Shown here in pieces: positions 32,883 through 41,085 of a DNA stretch of 64,000 nt. Under the pieces are notes generated by a model, which was not told the DNA's origin, did no database searches, and saw nothing but the letters and a program-made list of their open reading frames with translations. Made by a program: the position numbers and the translations under genes. The DNA is from Saccharomycopsis fibuligera x Saccharomycopsis cf. fibuligera. Its lineage: Eukaryota > Ascomycota > Saccharomycetes > Ascoideales > Saccharomycopsidaceae. The stretch lies in the NCBI GenBank assembly GCA_001936135.1, contig CP012816.1:4267629-4331628 (forward strand). The letters run 5' to 3'. The number at the start of each line of letters is the position of its first letter. Position 1 is the stretch's first letter.

Positions 32883-33941
32883 ATGGCTGTACTTAATATT
32901 GACTCTGTGCTTCTTATCGGTGGTGCAGGTTTTCTTGGCCTTCATCTTGTTCAAGAGTTTTACAACATACAGCCAGCAAGACCAAAAATCACAGTTTTTG
33001 ATGTACGTCCACTTCCTGAAAAGCCTGCTTCATATTTCACATTCAAATCATCAGAAATTGGCTTTTTCAAAGGTGATCTTACTTCCGAAGAAGATGTAAA
33101 AAGAGCAATTAAAGAGTCAGGAGCTTCTGTGGTGGTACATTCTGCTTCTCCTATGCACGGTCAAAAACAAGAGATTTATGAAAAAGTTAATGTGCAAGGA
33201 ACCAAAAATTTGATAAAATGCTGCAAAGATCTTGAGGTGAAAGCTCTTGTTTATACTTCCTCGGCAGGCGTTATTTTCAACGGTCAAGACATTCATAATG
33301 CAGATGAGTCATGGCCAATCCCTGAAGTGCCAATGGACGGTTACAATGAGACCAAAGCCATTGCTGAAGATGCAGTGCTTAGTGCTAATGATTTCGACGG
33401 CTTGCTTACTGTTGCTTTAAGACCAGCTGGTATTTTTGGCCCAGGTGACAGACAGCTCGTTCCTGGATTAAGAAATGTTGCTAAACTTGGTCAATCTAAG
33501 TTTCAAATTGGTGACAACAATAACTTGTTTGATTGGACTTACGCTGGAAATGTTGCTTTCGCTCATGTACTTGCAGCTGAAAAGCTACTAGATGATAGCA
33601 CCAAACAGAGAGTTGCCGGGGAAAAATTCTTTATTACTAATGATGCTCCAACTTATTTCTGGACTTTGGCAAGAACAGTTTGGAAAGCAGATAATCATAT
33701 TGACAAATACAACATTGTCTTATCCAGACCGGTGGCTATTGGTCTTGGTTATTTATCTGAATTTTTCGCTAAATTGGTTGGAAAAGAAGCGGGATTAACC
33801 CCATTTAGAGTAAAGATTGTTTGCGCCTACCGTTACCATAATATTTCTAAGGCTAAAGCAATCCTTGGTTACAAGCCAAAAGTTGGTTTGGAAGAAGGTA
33901 TCAGATATACCCTTGAATGGATGGATGAAACTAGTGATTGA
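32883..33941 (+). CDS. ERG26: Sterol C-3 dehydrogenase (C-4 decarboxylating) Erg26
   Basis: 352-residue enzyme of the C-4 demethylation complex (Erg25, Erg26, Erg27, Erg28) of the ER. It oxidises the 3-hydroxyl of the 4-carboxysterol with loss of CO2, on the way from lanosterol to zymosterol. It belongs to the extended short-chain dehydrogenase / 3-beta-HSD family. The NAD-binding motif is GGAGFLG at 13-19, and the catalytic pair Y154 and K158 is in YNETK. ALRPAGIFGPGDRQLVPG and FDWTYAGNVAFAHVLA are typical of Erg26. Length equals the yeast enzyme (349). No CTG codon was found in its frame. Confidence 0.95.
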   Translation: MAVLNIDSVLLIGGAGFLGLHLVQEFYNIQPARPKITVFDVRPLPEKPASYFTFKSSEIGFFKGDLTSEEDVKRAIKESGASVVVHSASPMHGQKQEIYEKVNVQGTKNLIKCCKDLEVKALVYTSSAGVIFNGQDIHNADESWPIPEVPMDGYNETKAIAEDAVLSANDFDGLLTVALRPAGIFGPGDRQLVPGLRNVAKLGQSKFQIGDNNNLFDWTYAGNVAFAHVLAAEKLLDDSTKQRVAGEKFFITNDAPTYFWTLARTVWKADNHIDKYNIVLSRPVAIGLGYLSEFFAKLVGKEAGLTPFRVKIVCAYRYHNISKAKAILGYKPKVGLEEGIRYTLEWMDETSD

Positions 33942-34287
33942 TTTCAACAATGTTGATAAAAATATAGTTTTGCTTCAAGACCAATATTGAATCCCTTTCT
34001 CCACGCATATCATACATAAATTTTCTCGTTTTTTTTTTACCCAACTGCTTTAATCTATTAAAATACTATTAATATAATGTCTTCATAATTTTTTATTTTT
34101 GTAGATACTACAATGATTTTACCAAACGTCGTTATTTATTTTTTGTCTATGCTTCTAAATAAAGTAAAACACCATCAAATACCCAAAAATTTTCATTCAA
34201 ACCACAAAAGAAATAGGAGAAAATATAGAAAAAGAGTGAAAAACGTAAATAAGTAAAAGAACATAAAGCATGCATCTCACATTTAAA
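33942..34287. other. Convergent spacer, ERG26 / secreted Cys-rich gene
   Basis: About 350 AT-rich bases between two genes that end towards each other. A nine-base T-run at 34031-34039 is the only feature noticed. Confidence 0.5.
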
Positions 34288-35219
34288 TCATAAAACAAAC
34301 GTCACAATCAATAGTAAAATAGCGCTCATCAATATCCTTTGTTTGGGTTGCGAAATTTTGAGCGAGTCTGATCTAAATCTTGGGCGCTTTATTCTTTTTT
34401 TGGACTTTGGCATTTTGTCATCTGTGGATGAATCATCATTTCCATCCTCCACATCATCTCCGTCCTCCTCATAATATCCATCCTCCTCCTCATCTCCATC
34501 TTCCACATCATCGAAGTCCTTATGCAAAGTATCTTCAGTACCATTCATGGTCAAATTAGTCTTATTTACACAAGGTACGACTTGATCGAAATTCAAGAGA
34601 GTGTCGTTAGACGATTTATCAGTACTGTTGGTTGTTTCATTTGAAATATTATTCTTGGAGCCAAATTTAGAAATCAACTTAGCATCAGGAGTTTTGAAGT
34701 TTTTGGACCCACCACGGTTATGACTTTTTGCTCTATTTGAACTCTTACCAGGAATATTATCACCATCGGCCTTTTTAAATGGCAATCCGCATGCGTTCAC
34801 ATCATTGAGCGGCTCGCAATCAGAATAAAGCACTGACAAGAAACTACCAGATGGACTTCCCGGACACAAACCATAGCAGTCGCGACTAAGAGACTGAAGT
34901 GCACAACACTCGCAAGCTAAATCGTCGGCTTTACAGTCGTCCAATTTTGCCAGAACATCATTAGCACATGTATTTAGTCTTTGCAACTCGTCCCCTTCCT
35001 ACAGACTTGTCAGTATACTGTTAAAAAGTCACAACTAAAAGCTAAAAAAGTTTGTCAAAATTTCAAACATACACATGGGGTTCTTGGGTTTGGATTCATA
35101 TAAGATCCAAACTCAACGTCATGCTTTTGGTGCTGAACATAATGAAAGTTACTGGCATCAGCCCTACCAATAATCACAACCTGAAGTGTAACAAGCAAAA
35201 TTTTCAACCAAAACCTCAT
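34288..35219 (-). CDS. Secreted Cys-rich protein, probably GPI-anchored, two exons
   Basis: Not recognised by name. Exon 1 is 35073-35219 and exon 2 is 34288-34998, read on the minus strand, joined across a 74-base intron. The donor is GTATGT, the branch site TACTGAC (35009-35015, one base from TACTAAC) and the acceptor CTGTAG. The product has 285 residues. The N-terminus (MRFWLKILLVTLQVVIIGRA) is a signal peptide. Residues 49-121 hold a cluster of Cys (ACECCALQSLSRDCYGLCPG, then SDCEPL and ACGLPF) that should form disulfides. The middle is Asn/Ser-rich with NXT/NXS glycosylation sites, followed by a Glu/Asp-rich repeat (EEDGYYEEDGDDVEDG) and a basic stretch. The last 15 residues are hydrophobic (ILMSAILLLIVTFVL), as in GPI signals or tail anchors. 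Cell-surface or secretory-pathway location is inferred from these ends. It does not show the full Cys spacing of a CFEM domain. Confidence 0.78.
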
Positions 35220-35934
35220 TTCAAAACCGTAAAGATCCCACTGCTCAACGATTTCAAACAGTAACTATCAATATGTCTAAATGAAGCTCTTATTAATTTG
35301 CTGCGACCAGCTTTTAATTTCTAGCTCGACAAATTGTAATTGTGGGGTTCCTACTCGTCACCGAGAAGACAGGCTTTTCAAAAAAAGAAAAAAGCTCAAG
35401 AGAAATATGGTGTTCAAAATTACAACTAACTTACTTTATTTTGAATAAGCACAAATGCGCATTCTGTCCGTTCTCATGTTGGAGCTACTTTAACACAAAA
35501 GCGGGTGTGTAAACCTATGCACGGTATGTTGCACTATAGTACCGTTCCTCTCGCGGTCAGTAATATTGACCGAAACCTGAAGCTTCTCAGATTATACAAA
35601 AAGATAGAAAAAAAAAAGAACTTTAAGCAAAAAAAGTACCAACAAAAGGTTGCAACTGCAAACTATAATTATAATCGCTAGGATATCGCGTAAAAAAACA
35701 TAAATTCTTGTATCCATAGAGAAGGAAAAAAAAGTTATGCAAAAATAAGGTCCTTTACCAACCCAACAGGATTTCTTCAACATTGTTTCTGGGGGCATTG
35801 TTTAACAATATGCAATATAAAGGAAGCAATGAAACAAACAAACAAATATATGTATATATATATATATATATAAATTAAAGAAATCATTAGTAGAAAACAT
35901 TGATTCCAAAATGAACCACACTGTGAAATGACTC
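35220..35934. other. Spacer between the Cys-rich gene and NUP60
   Basis: About 715 bases: promoter of the Cys-rich gene, then the 3' side of NUP60. It contains a TA dinucleotide repeat (35845-35872). No gene seen. Confidence 0.5.
35845..35872. repeat. TA dinucleotide repeat
   Basis: About 14 TA units with one G interruption, 60-90 bases beyond the NUP60 stop codon. Confidence 0.85.
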
Positions 35935-38085
35935 TCAATTGAATAGGAACAACTTTTTGTATTTTTCCACCTGTAATTCATCAATATCAGATAGCGAAAA
36001 TTCTTGCTTCAAGGACTTAGGAAAAACAAATAACCTATCAAAAGAACCATTGACTAACGGCGATACCTGCTTGGATTCTTTCTTCTCAGCAGCGGATACT
36101 ATAGTTTCATGATTTTTAGCAGATGTTTGGAAAGTATCTAAGTTTGCTAGCTGGGCAGCCCCATGTGTTTCGCCGGAAACAGTAAAAGTATTATTTGCAG
36201 TAGTAAAACTGTTATTTTGATCCTCTTCATTACCCATATCAGCAAGCTCAACTTTATCATTTGCTTTTTGCATACTGCTTGGGTTTGATTGCGTTGGCTT
36301 TCGGCTGCCAAAAGCCGGAATGCTCAATTTTTGGCTAGCTTCAGCATTCAAGTTGTTCTTACCAAAAATACTTGATTGAGAGGTGGACTGCTCAAAATTT
36401 CCAAAACCGGTGGTGGAATTGTCAGACTTTGAAGGGTTTGGTGCAAACAACGAATTGCTATTCATTTTGGTAATTGGTTGACTTGGTTGACTGAATTTGC
36501 CAAACAAAGATGGCTGTGTAGCATTAGTTTGTTGGTCGCCATTCTTATGGTCCTCAGATGAACCGTTCTTTAATTCTGCTCGCAAAGAAGAGGACTTAGA
36601 AGGCTTATATTTGTGAACTTTCTGAGACAGCAAAGAGAGTCCATTTTCATTAGAATTCAAATTGTGACTATTAGCCTGCTTATCTGGTATTGTAAGAGAT
36701 GCTTTACTTTTTCCAAATGGAGTGGAACTTGGTGCAGAGCTGAAAGAAGGAGACTTATCAAACGAGATACTTTGTTCAACTTTTGATAGTAGCTGATTGT
36801 TTTCACCATTAGAAGCCAAAACCTGGCCGGATGAGCCAGCTTTTTCTTTAGTCGGAGTTTTGAGACCAGCAGCGTTTTCAGTCTGGTTTGAAAGACCTAG
36901 TTTAGATTTGGTATTCTTGATTTTGCCAAATCCAGATGAGGTATATGGATTGATAAAGATTTCATAACGTTTTTCCTTACCTTTGTCAGCATCTTGCTTT
37001 TTATTTGTCTCAACAGACACAGATTGCTGTGGTTCACTCTTCTTTTCACTAGAGTCCAAAATACTCAAGATTGCAGAAGCTGTTGTGCTCAAGTTCTCAG
37101 GTTCACTAGTCTCCACATTAGTAGTCGTATCGAAGTTTTGTCTTTCAAATTGACCATTTTGGGCACTTTGATTATTGCTGGCTACTGAATCATTAATTTT
37201 GCTGCTGCTTTTTCCCAAATTGTTTTTTGATTTCTTATTAGCATTGATTTTGAATGGGGATGGTATATCCGAGTAGCTGTAAACTCGTTTTCTACGAGCG
37301 CTCTGATACACACTGTGATCGGGATTCTTGATCGCAGTATTGTTGGCACTGAAAAATGAGGTCGCGTCAATTTTGCTATGATCGCTAGCAAAGACAGATA
37401 CATCTTTTGCATCTGTATGGCCAGCATCCTCTTTGCGTGACTTGCTTGATGAAGTGACGCCCTCTTTCTCCCCTTCTTCTTTAGGCAACTTCAAATATGG
37501 CTGATATTTGTTACTGGCAGCAAGAAAGTCAACTGACGATGTGGAATTGTTTGCTGTGCTTTCATTATCTATCTGCTTAGCTATTGAGAGAATTCCTTCT
37601 GCTTCTAGCTCAGATATGCCTTTCTTACTCATGTATTTGATCAACTTTGCCTTGGGAGTTTCGTAGCCTGCAATGGCAGTGCTGTTGTTGTTTGCACTAT
37701 TGAAAGTGCTATTAGGGGTACTGGTATCACGCGCTTCAGCCTCTGGGCCGAAATACGCTTTGCGAGAAGAAATATTGCTGATGAAACTAACGTCAGGAGC
37801 AGGATAGTGAAATGGTGGAACGTTACTAGAAGGGTCTCCCGCGGTGATAACTTTTTGATTGTTGCTTGCGGCATTCTCAGGCTCATCGCCAGCTCGATTC
37901 AGCAGACCTTGATTCGACCACGTGCCAACGAAGAACTGCTTGAACCTAGAGAATAGGGAAGTCCTTTTAGACGACGCAGATGATTGCCCTTGATTGCCAG
38001 TGTTGGAGTTACTCGAAGTGCCTGGAAGACCATAGGGCGTGCTTGAGACGGTGCGCTTTGCAGGGTACACTATTTTTTTCACCAT
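35935..38085 (-). CDS. NUP60: Nuclear basket nucleoporin Nup60
   Basis: 716-residue FG-type nucleoporin of the nuclear basket, which tethers Nup2 and Mlp1 and touches the inner nuclear membrane. Several short blocks match yeast Nup60 in order: the amphipathic segment RTSLFSRFKQFF (41-52), ETPKAKLIKYMSKKG with ELEAEGILSIA, YSYSDIPSPFK, AILSILDSSEKK, YKPSKSSSLRAEL and the C-terminal Lys/Leu end. FG dipeptides are few and mostly of the FGK type (GFGKIK, PFGKSK, LFGKFS, IFGKNN), as in Nup60 rather than in bulk FG-Nups. The frame continues 31 codons upstream only as far as a GTG, so the first ATG (MVKKIVYPAKR) is the start. The region is otherwise low-complexity. It is divergent from URM1. Confidence 0.85.
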   Translation of the reverse strand: MVKKIVYPAKRTVSSTPYGLPGTSSNSNTGNQGQSSASSKRTSLFSRFKQFFVGTWSNQGLLNRAGDEPENAASNNQKVITAGDPSSNVPPFHYPAPDVSFISNISSRKAYFGPEAEARDTSTPNSTFNSANNNSTAIAGYETPKAKLIKYMSKKGISELEAEGILSIAKQIDNESTANNSTSSVDFLAASNKYQPYLKLPKEEGEKEGVTSSSKSRKEDAGHTDAKDVSVFASDHSKIDATSFFSANNTAIKNPDHSVYQSARRKRVYSYSDIPSPFKINANKKSKNNLGKSSSKINDSVASNNQSAQNGQFERQNFDTTTNVETSEPENLSTTASAILSILDSSEKKSEPQQSVSVETNKKQDADKGKEKRYEIFINPYTSSGFGKIKNTKSKLGLSNQTENAAGLKTPTKEKAGSSGQVLASNGENNQLLSKVEQSISFDKSPSFSSAPSSTPFGKSKASLTIPDKQANSHNLNSNENGLSLLSQKVHKYKPSKSSSLRAELKNGSSEDHKNGDQQTNATQPSLFGKFSQPSQPITKMNSNSLFAPNPSKSDNSTTGFGNFEQSTSQSSIFGKNNLNAEASQKLSIPAFGSRKPTQSNPSSMQKANDKVELADMGNEEDQNNSFTTANNTFTVSGETHGAAQLANLDTFQTSAKNHETIVSAAEKKESKQVSPLVNGSFDRLFVFPKSLKQEFSLSDIDELQVEKYKKLFLFN

Positions 38086-38392
38086 TGCGTTTGCTTCGAA
38101 TCGTTTAGCATCCAATACTGCAAGAAGAAAAGTAAAGACAAGAGGGTATTCTGGGTATTCTGGCGGTTCTGTTGGCACAGCAGTGCATCTATTCCTGCCT
38201 TCTGTTTGTTTTTGGGTGTTATGAATTAATTTTAGTTATATTTTTTTCTTTTCGTGATGAAGTAAAGGGCCGTCGGCGGGGCTCCCAACAGCAGGAAAAC
38301 CGCATTTAACAATTTTTGTCTGATTTCGCGGTGTCTGGCAGATTTTCTTATACCCAGACACAGCTCAGAACGGCAACCAGATGCTGAGTATC
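38086..38392. other. Divergent promoter region NUP60 / URM1
   Basis: About 300 bases shared by the two genes. The word GCTTCGAATCG at 38094-38104 resembles a tRNA T-loop but no tRNA fold surrounds it. Confidence 0.5.
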
Positions 38393-38698
38393 ATGAGCAC
38401 CATCACAGTCAAAGCAGAGTTTTTGGGCGGCCTTGACCAGATCTTTGGCAGCGTCAAGAAGTCGGAGTTGGCCGTCGAAGACGGGACCACTGTTAGAGAC
38501 CTTTTGCAGGTGATTGTCAAGAAGCATTTGGTGAATCAGAAGGACATTTGCATGTTTTTGGACGACGATAATGAGTCAGTGCGGGCAGGAATATTGGTTC
38601 TCATCAACGACGTTGACTGGGAACTAGAGGATGAGCTTGACTACGAGTTCAAGGATGGTGATGTGATAACCTTTACTTCAACTTTGCACGGTGGATAG
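38393..38698 (+). CDS. URM1: Ubiquitin-related modifier Urm1
   Basis: Small beta-grasp protein, both a sulfur carrier for tRNA wobble uridine thiolation (with Uba4, Ncs2 and Ncs6) and a protein modifier (urmylation). From the second ATG it has 101 residues (yeast 99); the ATG at 38381 would add MLSI. The second start fits the family better, and the only CTG codon seen lies in that short extension. It ends in LHGG, the C-terminal Gly-Gly that is thiocarboxylated. ILVLINDVDWELEDELDYE followed by DGDVITFTSTLHGG is diagnostic. Confidence 0.95.
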   Translation: MSTITVKAEFLGGLDQIFGSVKKSELAVEDGTTVRDLLQVIVKKHLVNQKDICMFLDDDNESVRAGILVLINDVDWELEDELDYEFKDGDVITFTSTLHGG

Positions 38699-38842
38699 GA
38701 TATAGTAGGAGCTGCTGCTACTTTTCTTTGTATCTTACTTTCTTCTTCTACAAATATTGTACATTAGTCATTACTATTACTGCATATACACACAAACGGC
38801 AGCCCGTCTTTTGGCAAAACAACAGGTCCAGACAGTAGTCAT

Positions 38843-39604
38843 TCAAAGCTGCACTAACTTGCAACCGAGTAGCCCAAGCCCGCCCCAGCCTGAATGCGGA
38901 ACCAACGTCAACTCAAGGTTCCGGTATTCTTTGCTGGAGGAGTCGTATCTCAACACCCGCACTTTCACGTCAGTGTTGCGGAGCTCGCTGGCCACTTTTC
39001 CGATCTGCATCACTTTGCCATTTTTGCCAGCAGTGTTTTTGGTGCTTTCGTAGCTGAGGTTGTGGAACTGTGTGATTTTGTCATTTATCCGTAGTTGTGC
39101 CTGCCAGGCAGGAGACAGCGGAAGCACATCCTTCACCACAACGAAGGGCTGCTGCTGGCTTGCTGCGCTGCCGCTGCTGCCGCTGCCAGGCTCGCTGACC
39201 CGCAAAGCAGCAAGCGATAACGCGCTGTCTGCTTTCTCGTTTTTGTCAGCGCCATCTTGCTGCTCAAATTGTCTGACAAGGGCAACTTCCAAACTGCGCA
39301 ACACCTCATCGAAGTCATTGCGGAGCATGATGATTTTTTGCCGAAGAATCCTAATGGTGAGGATGTCAAGATCTGCCCTCGGGTAGTTGTCGCTTGTGAG
39401 CAACGGGGTGTTCATGTCGACCCCCTGTTCTCTGAGGAGCTGTCCGAGCCTGTAGAGCTCACTGGAGATCTGCTGCTTCAACGACGACAAGTCTGCAAAC
39501 GAAAGCAGCTTGAGATCGATGCTGGCGATGCTGTAGTTTGGAGGCAACCGCGAGCCGGCGTCGAGCTGCTGGTGGAGCTCCGAGAGCTTCTGTGGTTTAG
39601 TCAT
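38843..39604 (-). CDS. NAS2: 26S proteasome assembly chaperone Nas2 (p27)
   Basis: 253-residue PDZ-domain chaperone that binds Rpt5 during assembly of the proteasome base. The N-terminal coiled-coil part (DLSSLKQQISSELYRLGQLLREQG) and DYPRADLDILTIR-like block (NYPRADLDILTIRILRQ) are the family hallmarks. The PDZ domain follows from about residue 150 (VVKDVLPLSPAWQAQLRINDKITQF) with a short Ser/Gly/Ala/Gln-rich linker in front. Yeast Nas2 has 220 residues. The final WGGLGLLGCKL is typical. It is divergent from IRC22 and its promoter carries a proteasome-box-like word. Confidence 0.93.
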   Translation of the reverse strand: MTKPQKLSELHQQLDAGSRLPPNYSIASIDLKLLSFADLSSLKQQISSELYRLGQLLREQGVDMNTPLLTSDNYPRADLDILTIRILRQKIIMLRNDFDEVLRSLEVALVRQFEQQDGADKNEKADSALSLAALRVSEPGSGSSGSAASQQQPFVVVKDVLPLSPAWQAQLRINDKITQFHNLSYESTKNTAGKNGKVMQIGKVASELRNTDVKVRVLRYDSSSKEYRNLELTLVPHSGWGGLGLLGCKLVQL

Positions 39605-39663
39605 TGTGCGATATTATGGCTGCCACAGGGTATCTTCAAGTGAGGTCGAATCAGTCCAAGTGG

Positions 39664-39672
39664 TTTGCCACT
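39664..39672 (-). promoter_or_regulatory. Possible Rpn4-type proteasome box upstream of NAS2
   Basis: On the minus strand AGTGGCAAA, one base from the yeast proteasome-associated control element GGTGGCAAA, 60 bases before the NAS2 start. The position and the function of the gene fit, but the divergent gene shares the region and chance is not excluded. Confidence 0.3.
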
Positions 39673-39891
39673 GCCCCGCGAAGTGGAAGTCTGTTGTGGA
39701 GAAGAACGGAAAACTATTTCGTTTTTCGAGTGTCTGCGATAACGTGCCAACAAACAAAAACCGAAACCAAAGCGAGAAAAACAGAAAAATCGACAAAAAA
39801 ACCAAAGTGAAAAAGCAAACACATTGCACCTTCTTCACCACCACTCTCCCTCGCAAAAGCCAGTCCGCTAGCACAGCACCCCTCGTCCGCA

Positions 39892-40668
39892 ATGAAACTC
39901 ACCACCCTCTTTAGTGTCTTCTCTCTCGCCTCTTTGGCCTTCGCCGCTTCTTCCGAGCCAGAGGACGAAACCGTTCTCGCCAATGACAGCGAGGCCGCCG
40001 CCGCTGCTGACAACAAACCAAACCTCGACTTTGGTATCACCTACGAAATCGCTGACCACGTCAAAGACCCAGCGTACCGTTTGTTCAACGAAGAAGAAAT
40101 CTCTCTCAAATACACCTTCCAAAACAGAGAAGAAGTGCCAATCAAGATTGTTGGCGTTGGCGGCTCTTTCAAAAACCCAGACACTTTGGCCGCCGTGGTT
40201 AACTTGACAGATGCTGCTATTGGCCCGTTTGACATCGACTCCCAGCAGCAGGCAAACTTTGTCCAGAAAATTGGCATTGACGTCCACCCATCCTCCTATG
40301 TCTTGGCCCCGTTGATCTACATCTCTTACAATGATATTTTGTACGTTGTCACCCCAACCCCGGCTTTCATCACCGTTGAAGACAAGCCAATCAGCATCTT
40401 TGACCCTCAACTATTGCTCGCGTTGTTGATCTTGGTCTCCAGTGTTGGTGCCGTCGGCTACTTTGTCGCTAAGCAGTTTGCCATTCCTTACATCAACAAG
40501 AACTACTTGAAAAAGAATGTGCAAAAGCCAGTTAAGCCTGTGGCCGCCAGAAAGGCAAAGTCTACCACTGCCGCTTCCACCAGCAAGACCACCGGCTCTG
40601 TCAAGAAGGCCTACGACGAAGATTGGTTGCCAAAGACCCACTTGAAACAGAACAGAAGAAAGAACTGA
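39892..40668 (+). CDS. IRC22: Irc22-like ER membrane protein (TRAP-alpha related)
   Basis: 258-residue type I ER membrane protein of the fungal Irc22 family, distantly related to the translocon-associated protein alpha subunit. Its exact role is unknown. A signal peptide covers residues 1-18 (MKLTTLFSVFSLASLAFA). The lumenal domain has ISLKYTFQNREEVPIKIVGVGG and IGPFDI, the pattern seen in Irc22. One membrane helix (about 172-192, LLLALLILVSSVGAVGYFVA) is followed by a basic cytosolic tail ending near DEDWLPKTHLK, which matches the DESWLPETYKK end I recall in the yeast protein. Codon use is strongly biased to preferred codons (TTG, GCC, AAG), and no CTG codon is present, so expression is probably high. 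Confidence 0.88.
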   Translation: MKLTTLFSVFSLASLAFAASSEPEDETVLANDSEAAAAADNKPNLDFGITYEIADHVKDPAYRLFNEEEISLKYTFQNREEVPIKIVGVGGSFKNPDTLAAVVNLTDAAIGPFDIDSQQQANFVQKIGIDVHPSSYVLAPLIYISYNDILYVVTPTPAFITVEDKPISIFDPQLLLALLILVSSVGAVGYFVAKQFAIPYINKNYLKKNVQKPVKPVAARKAKSTTAASTSKTTGSVKKAYDEDWLPKTHLKQNRRKN

Positions 40669-41085
40669 GCTTGCCTGGTGTTTGCCACCCATGTTTACAT
40701 ATGAAGTAATCAACAATTGTTTTTTTGTTACTCCACTTAGTTGTGTTTGTCGTAGTATACACTATCAGCAGCATATACGCTATGCCGTAGGCGAATCACA
40801 CTCGAGGGCACATGACCTACAATCAGTAGGTAGCACCTTTGCTGCGAGAACATCTTTAATCAGACTGGCAGTGGTTACTCGTCTGGACCACAGTCTTGTT
40901 CCCATCAACCACCAACAAGCAGTTCACGTTCACTTTGCAGTCTGAGATCAGTTGCGCCTCTCGCTCTATCCTGTTCGCTCGAAATCAGCTCGTGCTCGGT
41001 GACCAGTTGCTTTGACCAAGGACGAAGATAAACAGCACCCGCTATCACTGCACATATGGCTACACACGGCTAGAAATCTCACAAT
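40669..41085. other. Spacer between IRC22 and the ankyrin/BTB gene
   Basis: About 420 bases between two genes on the same strand. An 87-codon open frame (40682-40945) has no resemblance to known proteins. Nothing else seen. Confidence 0.5.

Noticed and set aside
38094-38104. tRNA T-loop-like word GCTTCGAATCG
   Set aside because: No acceptor, D or anticodon arms can be placed around it, and it lies at the NUP60 start.
38086-38178. Upstream extension of NUP60
   Set aside because: It begins with GTG and contains no ATG. No donor site for an upstream exon was found.
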